From: Halostella pelagica
Lineage (GTDB): Archaea; Halobacteriota; Halobacteria; Halobacteriales; Natronoarchaeaceae
Length of the DNA stretch: 64,000 nt
Direction: 5' to 3'
Assembly (NCBI GenBank): GCA_005954745.1
Contig: CP040678.1
Location: forward strand, 2,108,001-2,172,000
This document shows positions 1 to 8,371 of the stretch, piece by piece (positions within the stretch are counted from its first letter, which is position 1; each line of letters opens with the position of its first letter). A model generated the notes under the pieces. The model made no database searches and was not told the origin of the DNA. It saw only the letters and a program-made list of their open reading frames with translations. Position numbers and translations under genes: made by a program.

Positions 1-50
1 GTTTCACGACGCACTGAGAGGCGGCGAGATCCTTTACAACAGCCTATGAG

Positions 51-1655
51 TCAATATATCGAGTTTACAGTCAGAACGAGCGCGCGAGCGGCTATCGTCT
101 CGGTCGTGTCCTCTCGCTCCGCGACCGTTATCGTCGCCTCGATATCCGTGTCGTCCGACACTACGCCATGAGAGTACTCGCCGGTCGACGCGTTCTCAGC
201 GACCCGCGTCGTTAGATCGACCGTCCGCGGCTCTCCGGCGTTTAGTCTGACGTACTCACGGTCGGCCACGGCGTCGTCGAACCGGTATTCCACCCACTGG
301 CCTCCCGGTTCGTTGCCCGCGTTCGTCACCGTCGCCTCGACCGTGACGTTCTCACCGCGCGCCACTTCGTCGGGAGCGTCGAGCGACGAGAGGGTGAAGT
401 CGGCCCCGCGGACGGAGACGGTGTAGCCGTCAGCGTCGAACGTCTCGGTCGCCGTGTCGGTTCGCAGGCCGCGGACGGGTACGGTCCCGGGATCGTCGAA
501 CGTCACGTTCACCGTCCCGTCCGCGCCGGTTGCGTGGGTCGCGTTACCGACGGACAGTGAGCCGTCGACCGGTTCCCCGGTGTCCTCGCGGGTCAGATCG
601 AACCGAACCACCGCACCCTTCTCGACGCGAGTCCGGTTCGCCGCGAGCGCCAGCGACACCGTCCGGCGGTCGACTGCGACCGTCAGTGCGGCGTCGTCGA
701 ACGTGACCGCGGGCGTGTCGGGCGCGCTGGCGGTGAACGCAACCTCGCCAGCGGCTTCGACGGTGACGTTGACGATGCCGTCGTCGTCCGTCTCGTACGT
801 CTTCCCGTCGACGGTAACTGTCGCGTTGGCCGGGCCGCCGGTGTCGTCGCGGGTCACACGAACCCGGACCGGTTCGTGGGCAACGGGGTCGTCCTCGACG
901 GTGAGCGAGAGCGACGCTCGCCGGCGAGTGACCGATACGTCGACCGAACTCCGGTTGAATCGCGTCGTCGGAGTCCGGCCTTTGCTCGCCGTCGCGGTGA
1001 ACTCGCCCGCTCGCTCGAAGATGACGACGACGGTGCCGTCCGCGCCGGTTGTGTGTCCCTTCCCGGCGACTTCGACGGTCCCCTCGACCGGATCCGTCCC
1101 GTCCGTGACGGTAAATCGGACCGCATCGCCGGCCGTCGCACGAGACGCGTTCGCCCGGATGTCCAGGTCGGTGACGTACCGCTCCACCATGACCGTTCGC
1201 CGCGCGTCGATGAAGTTGATCCCGTCAGCTGACGCCGTTGCCCTGACCGTGTACTCGCCGCCGCGGTCGAACCGTACTGTGACGGTCCCGTCGTCGCCGG
1301 TTCTGTACCGTTCCCCGCCGACGCGCAACGACGCGTTCGCGACCGGGTCATTCCCCGCGCGTTCGACGGTGAACGTAACGGCGTCGCCGGGTCTGCTCGT
1401 CGACCTGTTCGCGTCGATCCGAAGTTCGACGGCCGTCGCCGAGTCGCCGTCGTCGAGGTCGGGGAACGGGAAGACCGGCCCGCTCTCATTTCCAGCCACC
1501 GCACCCGGACCGCCCAGACCGATAACCATGGCGACAAGCGTGCCACAGACGATGCCGACGAGGATCACGATCGTCGGGTCCCGGAAGGCGCTGTACGGGT
1601 CCTCGCCGCCGGTGAGCGCGTCTTCGTCCGGTTCGCCGGGCGATCGTCCCTTCAC
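51..1655 (-). CDS. Membrane-anchored protein with tandem Ig-like repeats
   Basis: A 534-residue protein with a charged N-terminus, one membrane helix at about residues 28-50, and an outward-facing remainder. From about residue 70 it carries four tandem beta-sandwich repeats of about 85-90 residues, each with a phrase like GDDGTVTVRF, TGADGTVVV, TDDDGIVNVTV or TGADGTVNVTF. A CARDB-like domain follows at about residues 425-515. This is typical of haloarchaeal cell-surface proteins; several NxS/T sites fit N-glycosylation. I see no enzyme motif. It lies upstream of nothing obvious on its strand, and a TATA-like TTTTAAAC about 30 bases before the ATG suggests a leaderless transcript. Adhesion or envelope function is inference. 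Confidence 0.7.
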   Translation of the reverse strand: MKGRSPGEPDEDALTGGEDPYSAFRDPTIVILVGIVCGTLVAMVIGLGGPGAVAGNESGPVFPFPDLDDGDSATAVELRIDANRSTSRPGDAVTFTVERAGNDPVANASLRVGGERYRTGDDGTVTVRFDRGGEYTVRATASADGINFIDARRTVMVERYVTDLDIRANASRATAGDAVRFTVTDGTDPVEGTVEVAGKGHTTGADGTVVVIFERAGEFTATASKGRTPTTRFNRSSVDVSVTRRRASLSLTVEDDPVAHEPVRVRVTRDDTGGPANATVTVDGKTYETDDDGIVNVTVEAAGEVAFTASAPDTPAVTFDDAALTVAVDRRTVSLALAANRTRVEKGAVVRFDLTREDTGEPVDGSLSVGNATHATGADGTVNVTFDDPGTVPVRGLRTDTATETFDADGYTVSVRGADFTLSSLDAPDEVARGENVTVEATVTNAGNEPGGQWVEYRFDDAVADREYVRLNAGEPRTVDLTTRVAENASTGEYSHGVVSDDTDIEATITVAEREDTTETIAARALVLTVNSIY

Positions 1656-1767
1656 GGATGTTACAACTGGCGTACGTATCAGACGTTTAAAACGTTATCG
1701 TCGATCCGCCGCGAAAACGTGTAGCGTGCTGGAAAAAGCGGTTCGCCTGCGAGAGCCGACGGTCGGC

Positions 1768-3993
1768 CTACTGGAATCCGATGCGACCGCCGGCTTTGTC
1801 GTGTGCAGGGTCGCCGGTGCCGCCCTTGAACTGGTCTTCCATCCGCTCGTAGTAATCGAGGATGTCCTCAGTTATCGTCGGCCGGACGTTTTCGAGCGCC
1901 TTGCGGAAGTGGCGCATCTCGACGGTTTCGGCGTCGTCGTCCTCGCGAAGCGCCTCGATAGCGGCCTCGCGCGCGATGCTTTCCAGGTCGCTCCCGACGT
2001 AGCCGTCAGTTATCTCCGCGATTTCCGGCAGCGACACGTCCGCGGCCAGCGGCGTGTCCGCCGTGTGGATGTCGAGGATACGCTCGCGACCCTCGACGTC
2101 GGGCTGACCGATCATCACCATCCGGTCGAACCGCCCGGAGCGGATCAGCGCCGGGTCGATGATGTCCGGCCGGTTGGTCGCGCCGATAACCATGACGTCC
2201 TCCATGTCTTCGAGGCCGTCGAGTTCCGTCAGCAGTTGGTTGACGACGCGCTCGCTGACGTTGCTCCCCATCTCACCGCCGCGACCCGGAGCGAGGCTGT
2301 CGAGTTCGTCGAAGAAGATGACCGTCGGCGACACCTGCCGTGCCTTCCGGAAGGTCTGCCGGATCGCCTTCTCCGACTCGCCGACCCACTTCGACAGCAG
2401 TTGCGGGCCGCGCACCGAGATGAAGTTGGCGTTGGTCTCGTTGGCGACGGCTTTCGCCATCAGGGTCTTCCCGGTTCCGGGCGGGCCGTACAGCAAGACG
2501 CCGCTCGGCGGGTCGATGCCGAGGCGCTCGAACTTCTCCGGCGAGGTGAGCGGCCACTCGACGCTCTCTTGAACCTGCTCTTTCGCCTCGTTCAGGCCGC
2601 CGACGTCGTCCCAGGATATCTTCGGGAGTTCGACGAGGACCTCCCGTAGCGCGGACGGTTCGACCTCGTTCAGCGCGCCGCGGAAGTCCTGGCGCTTGAC
2701 GATCATCCGGTCGATGAGGCTCGGCGGGATGTCCTCCTCGTCCAAATCGATCTCGGGGAGGTATCGCCGCAGCGCCTTCATCGCGGCCTCTTTCGTCAGG
2801 CTCTCGATGTCCGCGCCGACGAAGCCGTGAGTCTCATCCGCGAGGTGACCCAGGTTGACGTCGTCGGACAGCGGCATGCCGCGCGTGTGGATCTGGAGTA
2901 TCTCCTCGCGACCCATCTCGTCGGGGACGCCGATCTCGATCTCGCGGTCGAAGCGACCCGGCCGGCGAAGCGCGGGGTCGACCGAGTCGACGCGGTTCGT
3001 CGCCGCGATGACGATGACCTGACCGCGCGATTCGAGGCCGTCCATCATCGTCAGCAACTGGGCGACGACGCGTCGCTCGACTTCGCCCGTCACGTCCTCG
3101 CGTTTCGGCGCGATGGAGTCGAGCTCGTCGATGAAGATGATAGAGGGAGCTTCCTCCGTCGCGTCCTCGAATATCTCCCGGAGTTGCTGTTCGGATTCGC
3201 CGTAGTACTTCGAGATGATCTCCGGACCGGCGATAGAGAAGAAACTCGCAGACGTCTCGTTAGCCACCGCCTTCGCGAGGAGGGTCTTCCCGGTGCCGGG
3301 CGGGCCGTGGAGCAACACCCCCTGGGGCGGTTCGATCCCGAGTTTCTTGAATATCTGCGGGTGTTTCATCGGGAGCTCCACCATCTCCCGGACCCGCTGG
3401 ATCTCCGACTGGAGTCCGCCGATGTCTTCGTACGTGATCCCGCCGCCCGTCTTCTCGAACCCGCTGATCGGCTCCTCGCGGAGTTCGACGTCGGTGTCCT
3501 CGGTAATCAGGACGACGCCCTCGGGTTCCGTCTCGACGGCGATGAGCGGGATCGCCTGTCCCGGCGAGCGCATGAACGGGTGGTTCGTCGACGACATCAC
3601 CGGAACGATGTCGCGCTCGACGACCGGCCGCTTCAGTATCTGCCGTTTCACCATGCCGGCAGCGTCGCTGCCGAACTGGACGCTCGCCTCCTCGGGCGGC
3701 GCGAGCACCAGCGAGTCGGCCTTCGTCGCCTCGGCCTTGCGGATCGTCACGCGCTCGCCGATCCCCACGTCCGAGTTCTGTCGCGTGAATCCGTCGATAC
3801 GAACTGTGTCCGTGTTCCAGTCCTGCCGGTCGGCGCGCCACACCTTCGCCGCGGTCGTGTCAGCACCCTCGATTTCGATGATGTCGCCCGGACTCAGCTT
3901 CAGGTGGAGGAGCGTGTCCGGGTCGAGGCGAGCGATACCGCGCCCCGAGTCGTTCGGGTACGCTTTTGCGACCTCGAGTTGAACTTCGTTCAT
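1768..3993 (-). CDS. cdc48: Cdc48/VCP-type AAA+ ATPase
   Basis: A 741-residue double AAA+ ATPase of the Cdc48/p97/VAT family, a hexameric unfoldase that extracts and unfolds proteins for the archaeal proteasome. The N-domain (about 1-190) has the double-psi barrel seen in VAT. D1 has Walker A GPPGTGKT at 230-237 and Walker B FIDELD near 287. D2 has a second GPPGTGKT at 503-510 and FFDELD near 565. Both have SRH arginine fingers ([16 protein letters not shown]). The length is normal for the family. It stands alone on the minus strand, divergent from larC. The C-terminal tail ends in IGFQ and lacks the aromatic hydrophobic ending expected for proteasome docking, though this was not compared with homologues. 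Confidence 0.97.
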   Translation of the reverse strand: MNEVQLEVAKAYPNDSGRGIARLDPDTLLHLKLSPGDIIEIEGADTTAAKVWRADRQDWNTDTVRIDGFTRQNSDVGIGERVTIRKAEATKADSLVLAPPEEASVQFGSDAAGMVKRQILKRPVVERDIVPVMSSTNHPFMRSPGQAIPLIAVETEPEGVVLITEDTDVELREEPISGFEKTGGGITYEDIGGLQSEIQRVREMVELPMKHPQIFKKLGIEPPQGVLLHGPPGTGKTLLAKAVANETSASFFSIAGPEIISKYYGESEQQLREIFEDATEEAPSIIFIDELDSIAPKREDVTGEVERRVVAQLLTMMDGLESRGQVIVIAATNRVDSVDPALRRPGRFDREIEIGVPDEMGREEILQIHTRGMPLSDDVNLGHLADETHGFVGADIESLTKEAAMKALRRYLPEIDLDEEDIPPSLIDRMIVKRQDFRGALNEVEPSALREVLVELPKISWDDVGGLNEAKEQVQESVEWPLTSPEKFERLGIDPPSGVLLYGPPGTGKTLMAKAVANETNANFISVRGPQLLSKWVGESEKAIRQTFRKARQVSPTVIFFDELDSLAPGRGGEMGSNVSERVVNQLLTELDGLEDMEDVMVIGATNRPDIIDPALIRSGRFDRMVMIGQPDVEGRERILDIHTADTPLAADVSLPEIAEITDGYVGSDLESIAREAAIEALREDDDAETVEMRHFRKALENVRPTITEDILDYYERMEDQFKGGTGDPAHDKAGGRIGFQ

Positions 3994-4056
3994 GATTTCA
4001 CAGCGGTAGAGATGGTTTGCATTCAGACGCCGGTCCCGATATGTCTTTTGTTATGG

Positions 4057-4069
4057 GGGGGTCACCCCC
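4057..4069. repeat. G5/C5 hairpin in the cdc48-larC divergent region
   Basis: Five Gs (4057-4061), a three-base loop (TCA) and five Cs (4065-4069) form a small hairpin in the 190-bp space between the divergent starts of cdc48 and larC. It is preceded by two more Gs. It could be a structural or regulatory site, or chance in GC-rich DNA. Confidence 0.35.
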
Positions 4070-4183
4070 GCTGTTTACCCTGTCTCGTGTCATATGGTAC
4101 CACTTGATATTGAACCGGGGAACACAAAGGCGTGACGTTCCCGGACCCGAACTTTGACCAGCCGTCACTTCCGAACGTGTGAT

Positions 4184-5647
4184 ATGCGAACGCTCGCCTT
4201 CGACGGCCGGATGGGAGCCAGCGGCGATATGCTCCTCGGCGCTCTCGTCGCGGCAGGTGCCGACCCCGACGCGCTTGCTCCCGTAACGGCCGCTCTCGAC
4301 GTTGAATACGCGGTCGACGAGCGAACGGAACACGGGATCGGAGCGACCGACGTCCGCGTGCTCGTCAGCGACGGACGGGACGACGACGATCAAACCCGCG
4401 ACAGCGATGAACACGACCACAGTCGCGATCACGAAGAGACTCACAGCCACGACCACACCCACGACCACGAACACTCCCATACTCACGACCACGACCACAC
4501 TCACGACCACTCTCACACCCACGACCACAAGCGATCCGCCGAGGGTCGCGGCCCCGCCCGAACCTACCCCGAGGTAATCGGGATCGTCGAGGGGATGAAT
4601 CTCCCGGCCGGCGTCGCGGCGGACGCGAAAGCCGTCTTCGAGATCCTCGGCGAGGCCGAAGCGGCGGTCCACGGGACCGACCTCGCCGAGACGCACTTCC
4701 ACGAGGTGGGCGCTGACGACGCCATCGCCGACGTGGTCGGGGCGGCGCTGCTGGTCGATGACGTAGGGGTCGACAGGGTTGTCACCACGCCGGTCCGGAC
4801 CGGCGGCGGGACCGCCGAGATGAGTCACGGCGTGTATCCGGTTCCCGCGCCGGCGGTCGTCGAGATAGTCGAACGTGCGGACTGGGCGATTCAGGGCGGC
4901 CCGGTCGACGCTGAACTGCTCACGCCGACGGGTGCGGCGATACTCGCGCACTTCGCCGACGGTGTCGGCCAGTTGCCGCCGCTGGACGTGACGGCGTCGG
5001 GGTACGGGGTCGGCGGCTACGACTTCGACGAACGACCGAACGTGCTGCGCGCGTTCGTCGGAGCGGAGCGCGAGGCGGACGCGGCGGACGATGGCCACGG
5101 TCACGCACACGGCGCGGACGACAGGCACTCTGTCTCGGACGCGACGGACGACCGACACGGCGTTGCGGATGCGACGGACGACGGACACCTCGTCGGCGAC
5201 GACGTTGCAGTTCTGGAGACGAACATCGACGACGTGACGCCGGAGGTGCTGGGAAGCCTACAGGAATCGCTCTCGCAGGCAGGCGCGCGAGACGTGACGA
5301 TACTCCCGACGACGATGAAGAAGTCCCGCCCGGGCCACCTCGTGAAGGTGATCGCGAAACCCGAGGACGCGCGGGCAGTAGCGCGCCGCCTCGCGGAGGA
5401 GACGGGAACGCTCGGCGTCCGGCAGAGCGGGGCGACCCACCGCTGGATCGCCGAACGCGCCTTTCTGACTGCGACTCTCTCGGTGGACGGCGACACCTAC
5501 GATGTGGACGTGAAAGTGGCGAGCGACGACGCGGGCGAGACGTACGACGTGAGCGCCGAGTACGACGACGCGCTCGGGGTCGCGCGGGAGACGGGGCTCG
5601 CGCTCCGCGAGGTGTTGCGGCGGGCGGAGAACGCGGTGAAAGAATAG
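4184..5647 (+). CDS. larC: Pyridinium-3,5-bisthiocarboxylate mononucleotide nickel chelatase LarC
   Basis: A 487-residue LarC-family protein, which inserts nickel into the pincer cofactor (NPN) used by lactate racemase-type enzymes. The N-terminus (FDGRMGASGDMLLGAL), the segment ETHFHEVGADDAIADV and the later ETNIDDVTPEVLG are family hallmarks. The ATG at 4184 is chosen because it begins the conserved N-terminus; an upstream ATG adds ten unrelated residues. Two histidine/aspartate-rich inserts stand out: about residues 70-116 (HD, HT and HS pairs) and about 300-345 (DGHGHAHG, then repeats of DATDDRHGV type). Such inserts fit nickel storage or delivery. LarB, LarE and a LarA-like enzyme are not in the window, so the client enzyme is unknown. 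Confidence 0.9.
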   Translation: MRTLAFDGRMGASGDMLLGALVAAGADPDALAPVTAALDVEYAVDERTEHGIGATDVRVLVSDGRDDDDQTRDSDEHDHSRDHEETHSHDHTHDHEHSHTHDHDHTHDHSHTHDHKRSAEGRGPARTYPEVIGIVEGMNLPAGVAADAKAVFEILGEAEAAVHGTDLAETHFHEVGADDAIADVVGAALLVDDVGVDRVVTTPVRTGGGTAEMSHGVYPVPAPAVVEIVERADWAIQGGPVDAELLTPTGAAILAHFADGVGQLPPLDVTASGYGVGGYDFDERPNVLRAFVGAEREADAADDGHGHAHGADDRHSVSDATDDRHGVADATDDGHLVGDDVAVLETNIDDVTPEVLGSLQESLSQAGARDVTILPTTMKKSRPGHLVKVIAKPEDARAVARRLAEETGTLGVRQSGATHRWIAERAFLTATLSVDGDTYDVDVKVASDDAGETYDVSAEYDDALGVARETGLALREVLRRAENAVKE

Positions 5648-5669
5648 AAACGGTGAACGCACTCGTGCG

Positions 5670-6488
5670 TTATTCGGATTCGGGCTCGTTGTTCGTCGTC
5701 GGGTCGGCCGGACCGACGCCGGGAGATCCGCCGCCGGGCTGTTCAGCCAGGAACGAGAACTCGCCTTTGCCGTCCGGAGCCTCGCCCTGGGTCCACGGCG
5801 TTGCAGGGTCCTCGTGCGGGTCTCTCGCCGTCGACATGAACGAGTAGTTGAACTCCTGGTTCTCCTTCTCCTGCGGGAAGCTCGCGGGGATCGGCAGATG
5901 GTCCTCGAACGTGTCGAGAACCGTCAGCCACTGGTTCTGATGCATCGTGTCGCGCGCGATGAGATACGCGAGCATGTCTTTCATCCCCTCGTCGTTCGTG
6001 TACTCGTACAGGCGGGTCGCCAGCAGTCGCCCGGTCGACTCGGCCATCACGTTCGCGTACATGTCGGCCGCGAGGTTCCCCGACGCGACGACGTAGTTCC
6101 CGCTAAACGGCGTGCCGTTGCTGTCGACCGGCATCGCGGACAGCCCGGACGACAGGAAGTGACGTGGGTTCTGTCCCGTCATCGCCGCGGCGACGGCGGC
6201 GTCCTCCTGTGCCTCCTCGCGGAGTTCCTGGGGCGCGCCGCGCAAGTTCTTCGTCACCGCCGTCGCCAGCATCTCGATGTGTCCGAGTTCTTCGGCGGCC
6301 GTCTCCATCAGCATGTGCCGGAAGTCGCTGTGCTCCTCCGGAAGCGCCATCGCCTGGAACATGTACTGCATCGCCACGCGCATCTCCCCCTCGACGCCGC
6401 CGATAGCCTGCTGAAGCAGTTTCGCGAAGTGCGGATCCGGTTCCTCGACCTCGACCTCGTACTGTAGTTCGTCGTTTTGGAAAAACAC
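5670..6488 (-). CDS. Manganese catalase
   Basis: A non-haem dimanganese catalase (ferritin-like four-helix bundle) of about 272 residues that disproportionates hydrogen peroxide in the cytoplasm. Metal-ligand patterns of the family are visible: GEMRVAMQYMFQAM, ETAAEELGHIEM, and in the second half ADMYANVMAESTGRL and RDTMHQNQW. The C-terminal tail is Pro/Gly-rich and disordered (AEQPGGGSPGVGPADP), as in other haloarchaeal homologues. The start is set at GTG 6488 (protein begins FFQNDELQYEVEVEEP) because a GGAGGT sequence lies seven bases before it. The longer reading from 6536 would translate the TATA box. Convergent with larC, 22 bases apart. Confidence 0.93.
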   Translation of the reverse strand: MFFQNDELQYEVEVEEPDPHFAKLLQQAIGGVEGEMRVAMQYMFQAMALPEEHSDFRHMLMETAAEELGHIEMLATAVTKNLRGAPQELREEAQEDAAVAAAMTGQNPRHFLSSGLSAMPVDSNGTPFSGNYVVASGNLAADMYANVMAESTGRLLATRLYEYTNDEGMKDMLAYLIARDTMHQNQWLTVLDTFEDHLPIPASFPQEKENQEFNYSFMSTARDPHEDPATPWTQGEAPDGKGEFSFLAEQPGGGSPGVGPADPTTNNEPESE

Positions 6489-6494
6489 TGTGTG

Positions 6495-6532
6495 ACCTCC
6501 GGACGCTATAGCCACGAGCAGAGGTATAAATT
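6495..6532 (-). promoter_or_regulatory. Promoter and Shine-Dalgarno of the Mn-catalase gene
   Basis: Read on the minus strand, a TATA-like AATTTATA (6525-6532) is followed by GGAGGT (6495-6500) seven bases before the GTG at 6488. Transcription would start near 6502, giving a leader of about 14 bases that begins close to the ribosome site. This decides the start codon and is a leadered exception among mostly leaderless genes here. Confidence 0.6.
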
Positions 6533-6674
6533 CCATGAGGGTGAACTGGAATGTTATTACACTTTCTCCGGATGTTTCCCGATGAAAGCCGAAAACAACC
6601 CGCTAGGTACTCCCCGCTAACCGGTCCGTACCTTTTTCGCACCGACAGTGGGGAGATGCCTGCGGTGATTCAGA

Positions 6675-6836
6675 ATGGGTGATCATCACTCGGATACGAC
6701 ACTTGGGGCGTCACGATGAACGTTCCTGTCCACCGCGCCCGACGCCCTCCCGGACGGGCAGAAGTACGTGATTCGGAGGCGGGACGACGGAGTCTCGGAG
6801 CCCGGTCCGCTGGCGGATATCACGGTAGACCCGTGA
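6675..6836 (+). pseudogene. Short ORF interrupted by an in-frame TGA; gene remnant?
   Basis: The 356-base gap between the catalase start and the next gene holds no intact gene. One reading frame starts at ATG 6675 (MGDHHSDTTLGASR), meets TGA at 6717-6719, then continues open for 38 acidic, haloarchaeal-looking codons (TFLSTAPDALPDGQK..., ending LADITVDP) to a second TGA at 6834. It may be a decayed small gene, or the distal part may start elsewhere. I do not recognise the protein. Haloarchaea are not known to use selenocysteine, so recoding is unlikely. Confidence 0.3.
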
Positions 6837-6844
6837 AATGAACG

Positions 6845-7591
6845 CTACCTGTCCCCGTGTTCGTCGAGCGCTTCGTCGATAGTGAGGTCGCCGCTCGCGA
6901 CGCGCCGTGCCAGCGCCTCGTCGATAGCGCGGTTCCGGGCCGACTGCTCGCGCGAGCGGTTCTTGATCACCTTCAGTTCGCCCTCGGTCGGTTCGACCTC
7001 GCGTTCGTCGACGATGTCGCCCTCGATGCGGGCGATGTTGACCGCCGCGAGCACGTCGCCCATGCCGCGAGCGCCGGTGCCGAGATACGGCGTCGTCCCC
7101 GTTTCGTCGACGAGTTCGACCCGAACGTCGTCCAGGTCGTTGACGATAGTCGCCCCCTGAAGGCGCGCACCGTTGCCGACACGGACGACCGGGTCCGGCG
7201 CGTCTGCGACCTCCTCCCGGATGACCTCGACCGCGTCCTCTAACGGGACGTGGAACGCGGCGACCACCGTCTCGCCCGTCAAAACGGCGATTCCGGGGCG
7301 CGTGCCGGGGTCGACGCCGACGATAGTCCGACCCCCTTCGCCGCGGACGGCGGCAAGCGCCGACTCGACGGCACGGCGGGGGCTCTCCGGGTCGGCGGTG
7401 ATGACTGCCACGTCGCTCGGGACCGACTCGTCGCCGCCGGCGATCCCTCCCTGAGCGTCCGTGACGAGAACTGTCGTCGACTCGGGGATCGGGTCCCCCG
7501 GTTCGATGGTCGTGAACGTCACGCCCCTGTCGCGGAGTTCGTTCACGACGCCGTGGTACAGTTCGAAGTTCTCGGTCGCGACGACTATCAC
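6845..7591 (-). CDS. RuvC/RNase H-fold-like protein, divergent from radB
   Basis: A protein of about 248 residues with a central segment GVDPGTRPGIAVLTG, which matches the first beta strand and catalytic Asp of RuvC/YqgF-type RNase H-fold nucleases. VRVGNGARLQ and later GMGDVLAAVNIAR continue that domain. The N-terminal 90 residues look like a separate Rossmann-like domain. The C-terminus (about 200-248) is basic and helical (VIKNRSREQSARNRAI). GTG 7591 is preferred because residues before it are Pro/Thr-rich and lie in the probable promoter. Only 81 bases separate it from radB on the other strand, so a role in recombination or repair is plausible. Nuclease activity is not shown. Confidence 0.6.
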   Translation of the reverse strand: MIVVATENFELYHGVVNELRDRGVTFTTIEPGDPIPESTTVLVTDAQGGIAGGDESVPSDVAVITADPESPRRAVESALAAVRGEGGRTIVGVDPGTRPGIAVLTGETVVAAFHVPLEDAVEVIREEVADAPDPVVRVGNGARLQGATIVNDLDDVRVELVDETGTTPYLGTGARGMGDVLAAVNIARIEGDIVDEREVEPTEGELKVIKNRSREQSARNRAIDEALARRVASGDLTIDEALDEHGDR

Positions 7592-7672
7592 TAGGCGATC
7601 GTTCGCAGTCGTCGGAGTTAAAGTCTTCCGCGGACCGGGGGCTTTTTCCCCGAAACCCGCCAAGCGACGGGT

Positions 7673-8371
7673 GTGAACGACGAGACGCCGATCCCGACCG
7701 GCTGTTCGCCGGTCGACGACCTGCTCGGCGGCGGGTTCGAGCGAGGCACCGTCACGCAGGTGTACGGTCAGCCGGCGGCCGGCAAGACGAACCTCGCGCT
7801 CTCGGCCGCCGTCGACGTGGCGGCGGACGGTGGTCTGGCGGTGTACATCGACACGGAGGGGCTTTCGCTCGACCGGTTCGAGCAGATAGCGCAGGGGCGT
7901 ACCGACGGTGACGCCGAGTCAGTGACCTCTCGGATCGTCGTCGAATCGGCCCACGACTACGAGGAGCAGGCGGAGGCAGTTCAGGACGCCAGCGAGTTCG
8001 CCGAGGAGGCGGACCTGATCGTGCTCGACAGCGCAACCGGGTTCTACCGCCTCGAACGAACGAAAGAAAGCGATAACGGGGAGTCGCTTCGGGACGTCGC
8101 CAGGCAGGTGACGCATCTGCTGTCGCTCGCCCGCCGGCACGACCTCGCGGTCGTGATCACTAATCAGGTGTTCACCGACCCCGAGTCGGACCGAACGCGG
8201 GCGCTGGGCGGGCACACCCTAGAGCACTGGACGGGAACGGTTCTTCGAATCGACCGCTTCCGCGGCGGAAACCGCCGAGCGACGCTTGAAAAACACCGGT
8301 CGAAGGCCGCCGGAGAGACGGCCACGTTCCGGATCACCGACGAGGGCCTGGCGGCGGCCGACGAGCCCTAG
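7673..8371 (+). CDS. radB: DNA repair and recombination protein RadB
   Basis: A 232-residue archaeal RecA/RadA paralogue. It has the ATPase core with Walker A GQPAAGKT at residues 32-39, Walker B LIVLDSATGFY, and the conserved VITNQVF near residue 166. It lacks the N-terminal helix-hairpin-helix domain of RadA, as expected for RadB. RadB assists RadA in homologous recombination. The start is GTG at 7673. The TAG stop shares the CTAG bases with the convergent CBS-domain gene, an overlap of four bases. It shares an 81-bp divergent promoter region with the RuvC-like gene. Confidence 0.95.
   Translation: MNDETPIPTGCSPVDDLLGGGFERGTVTQVYGQPAAGKTNLALSAAVDVAADGGLAVYIDTEGLSLDRFEQIAQGRTDGDAESVTSRIVVESAHDYEEQAEAVQDASEFAEEADLIVLDSATGFYRLERTKESDNGESLRDVARQVTHLLSLARRHDLAVVITNQVFTDPESDRTRALGGHTLEHWTGTVLRIDRFRGGNRRATLEKHRSKAAGETATFRITDEGLAAADEP

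Noticed and set aside
454-2649. 731-codon plus-strand open frame over the Ig-like and cdc48 genes
   Set aside because: It is antisense to two strongly supported genes and its protein is Arg/Ser-rich, a shadow of GC-rich codon bias.
4390-4530. Repeated CACGAC units, possible CRISPR or satellite
   Set aside because: They are irregular, very short and in frame as His/Asp codons of larC; no spacers.
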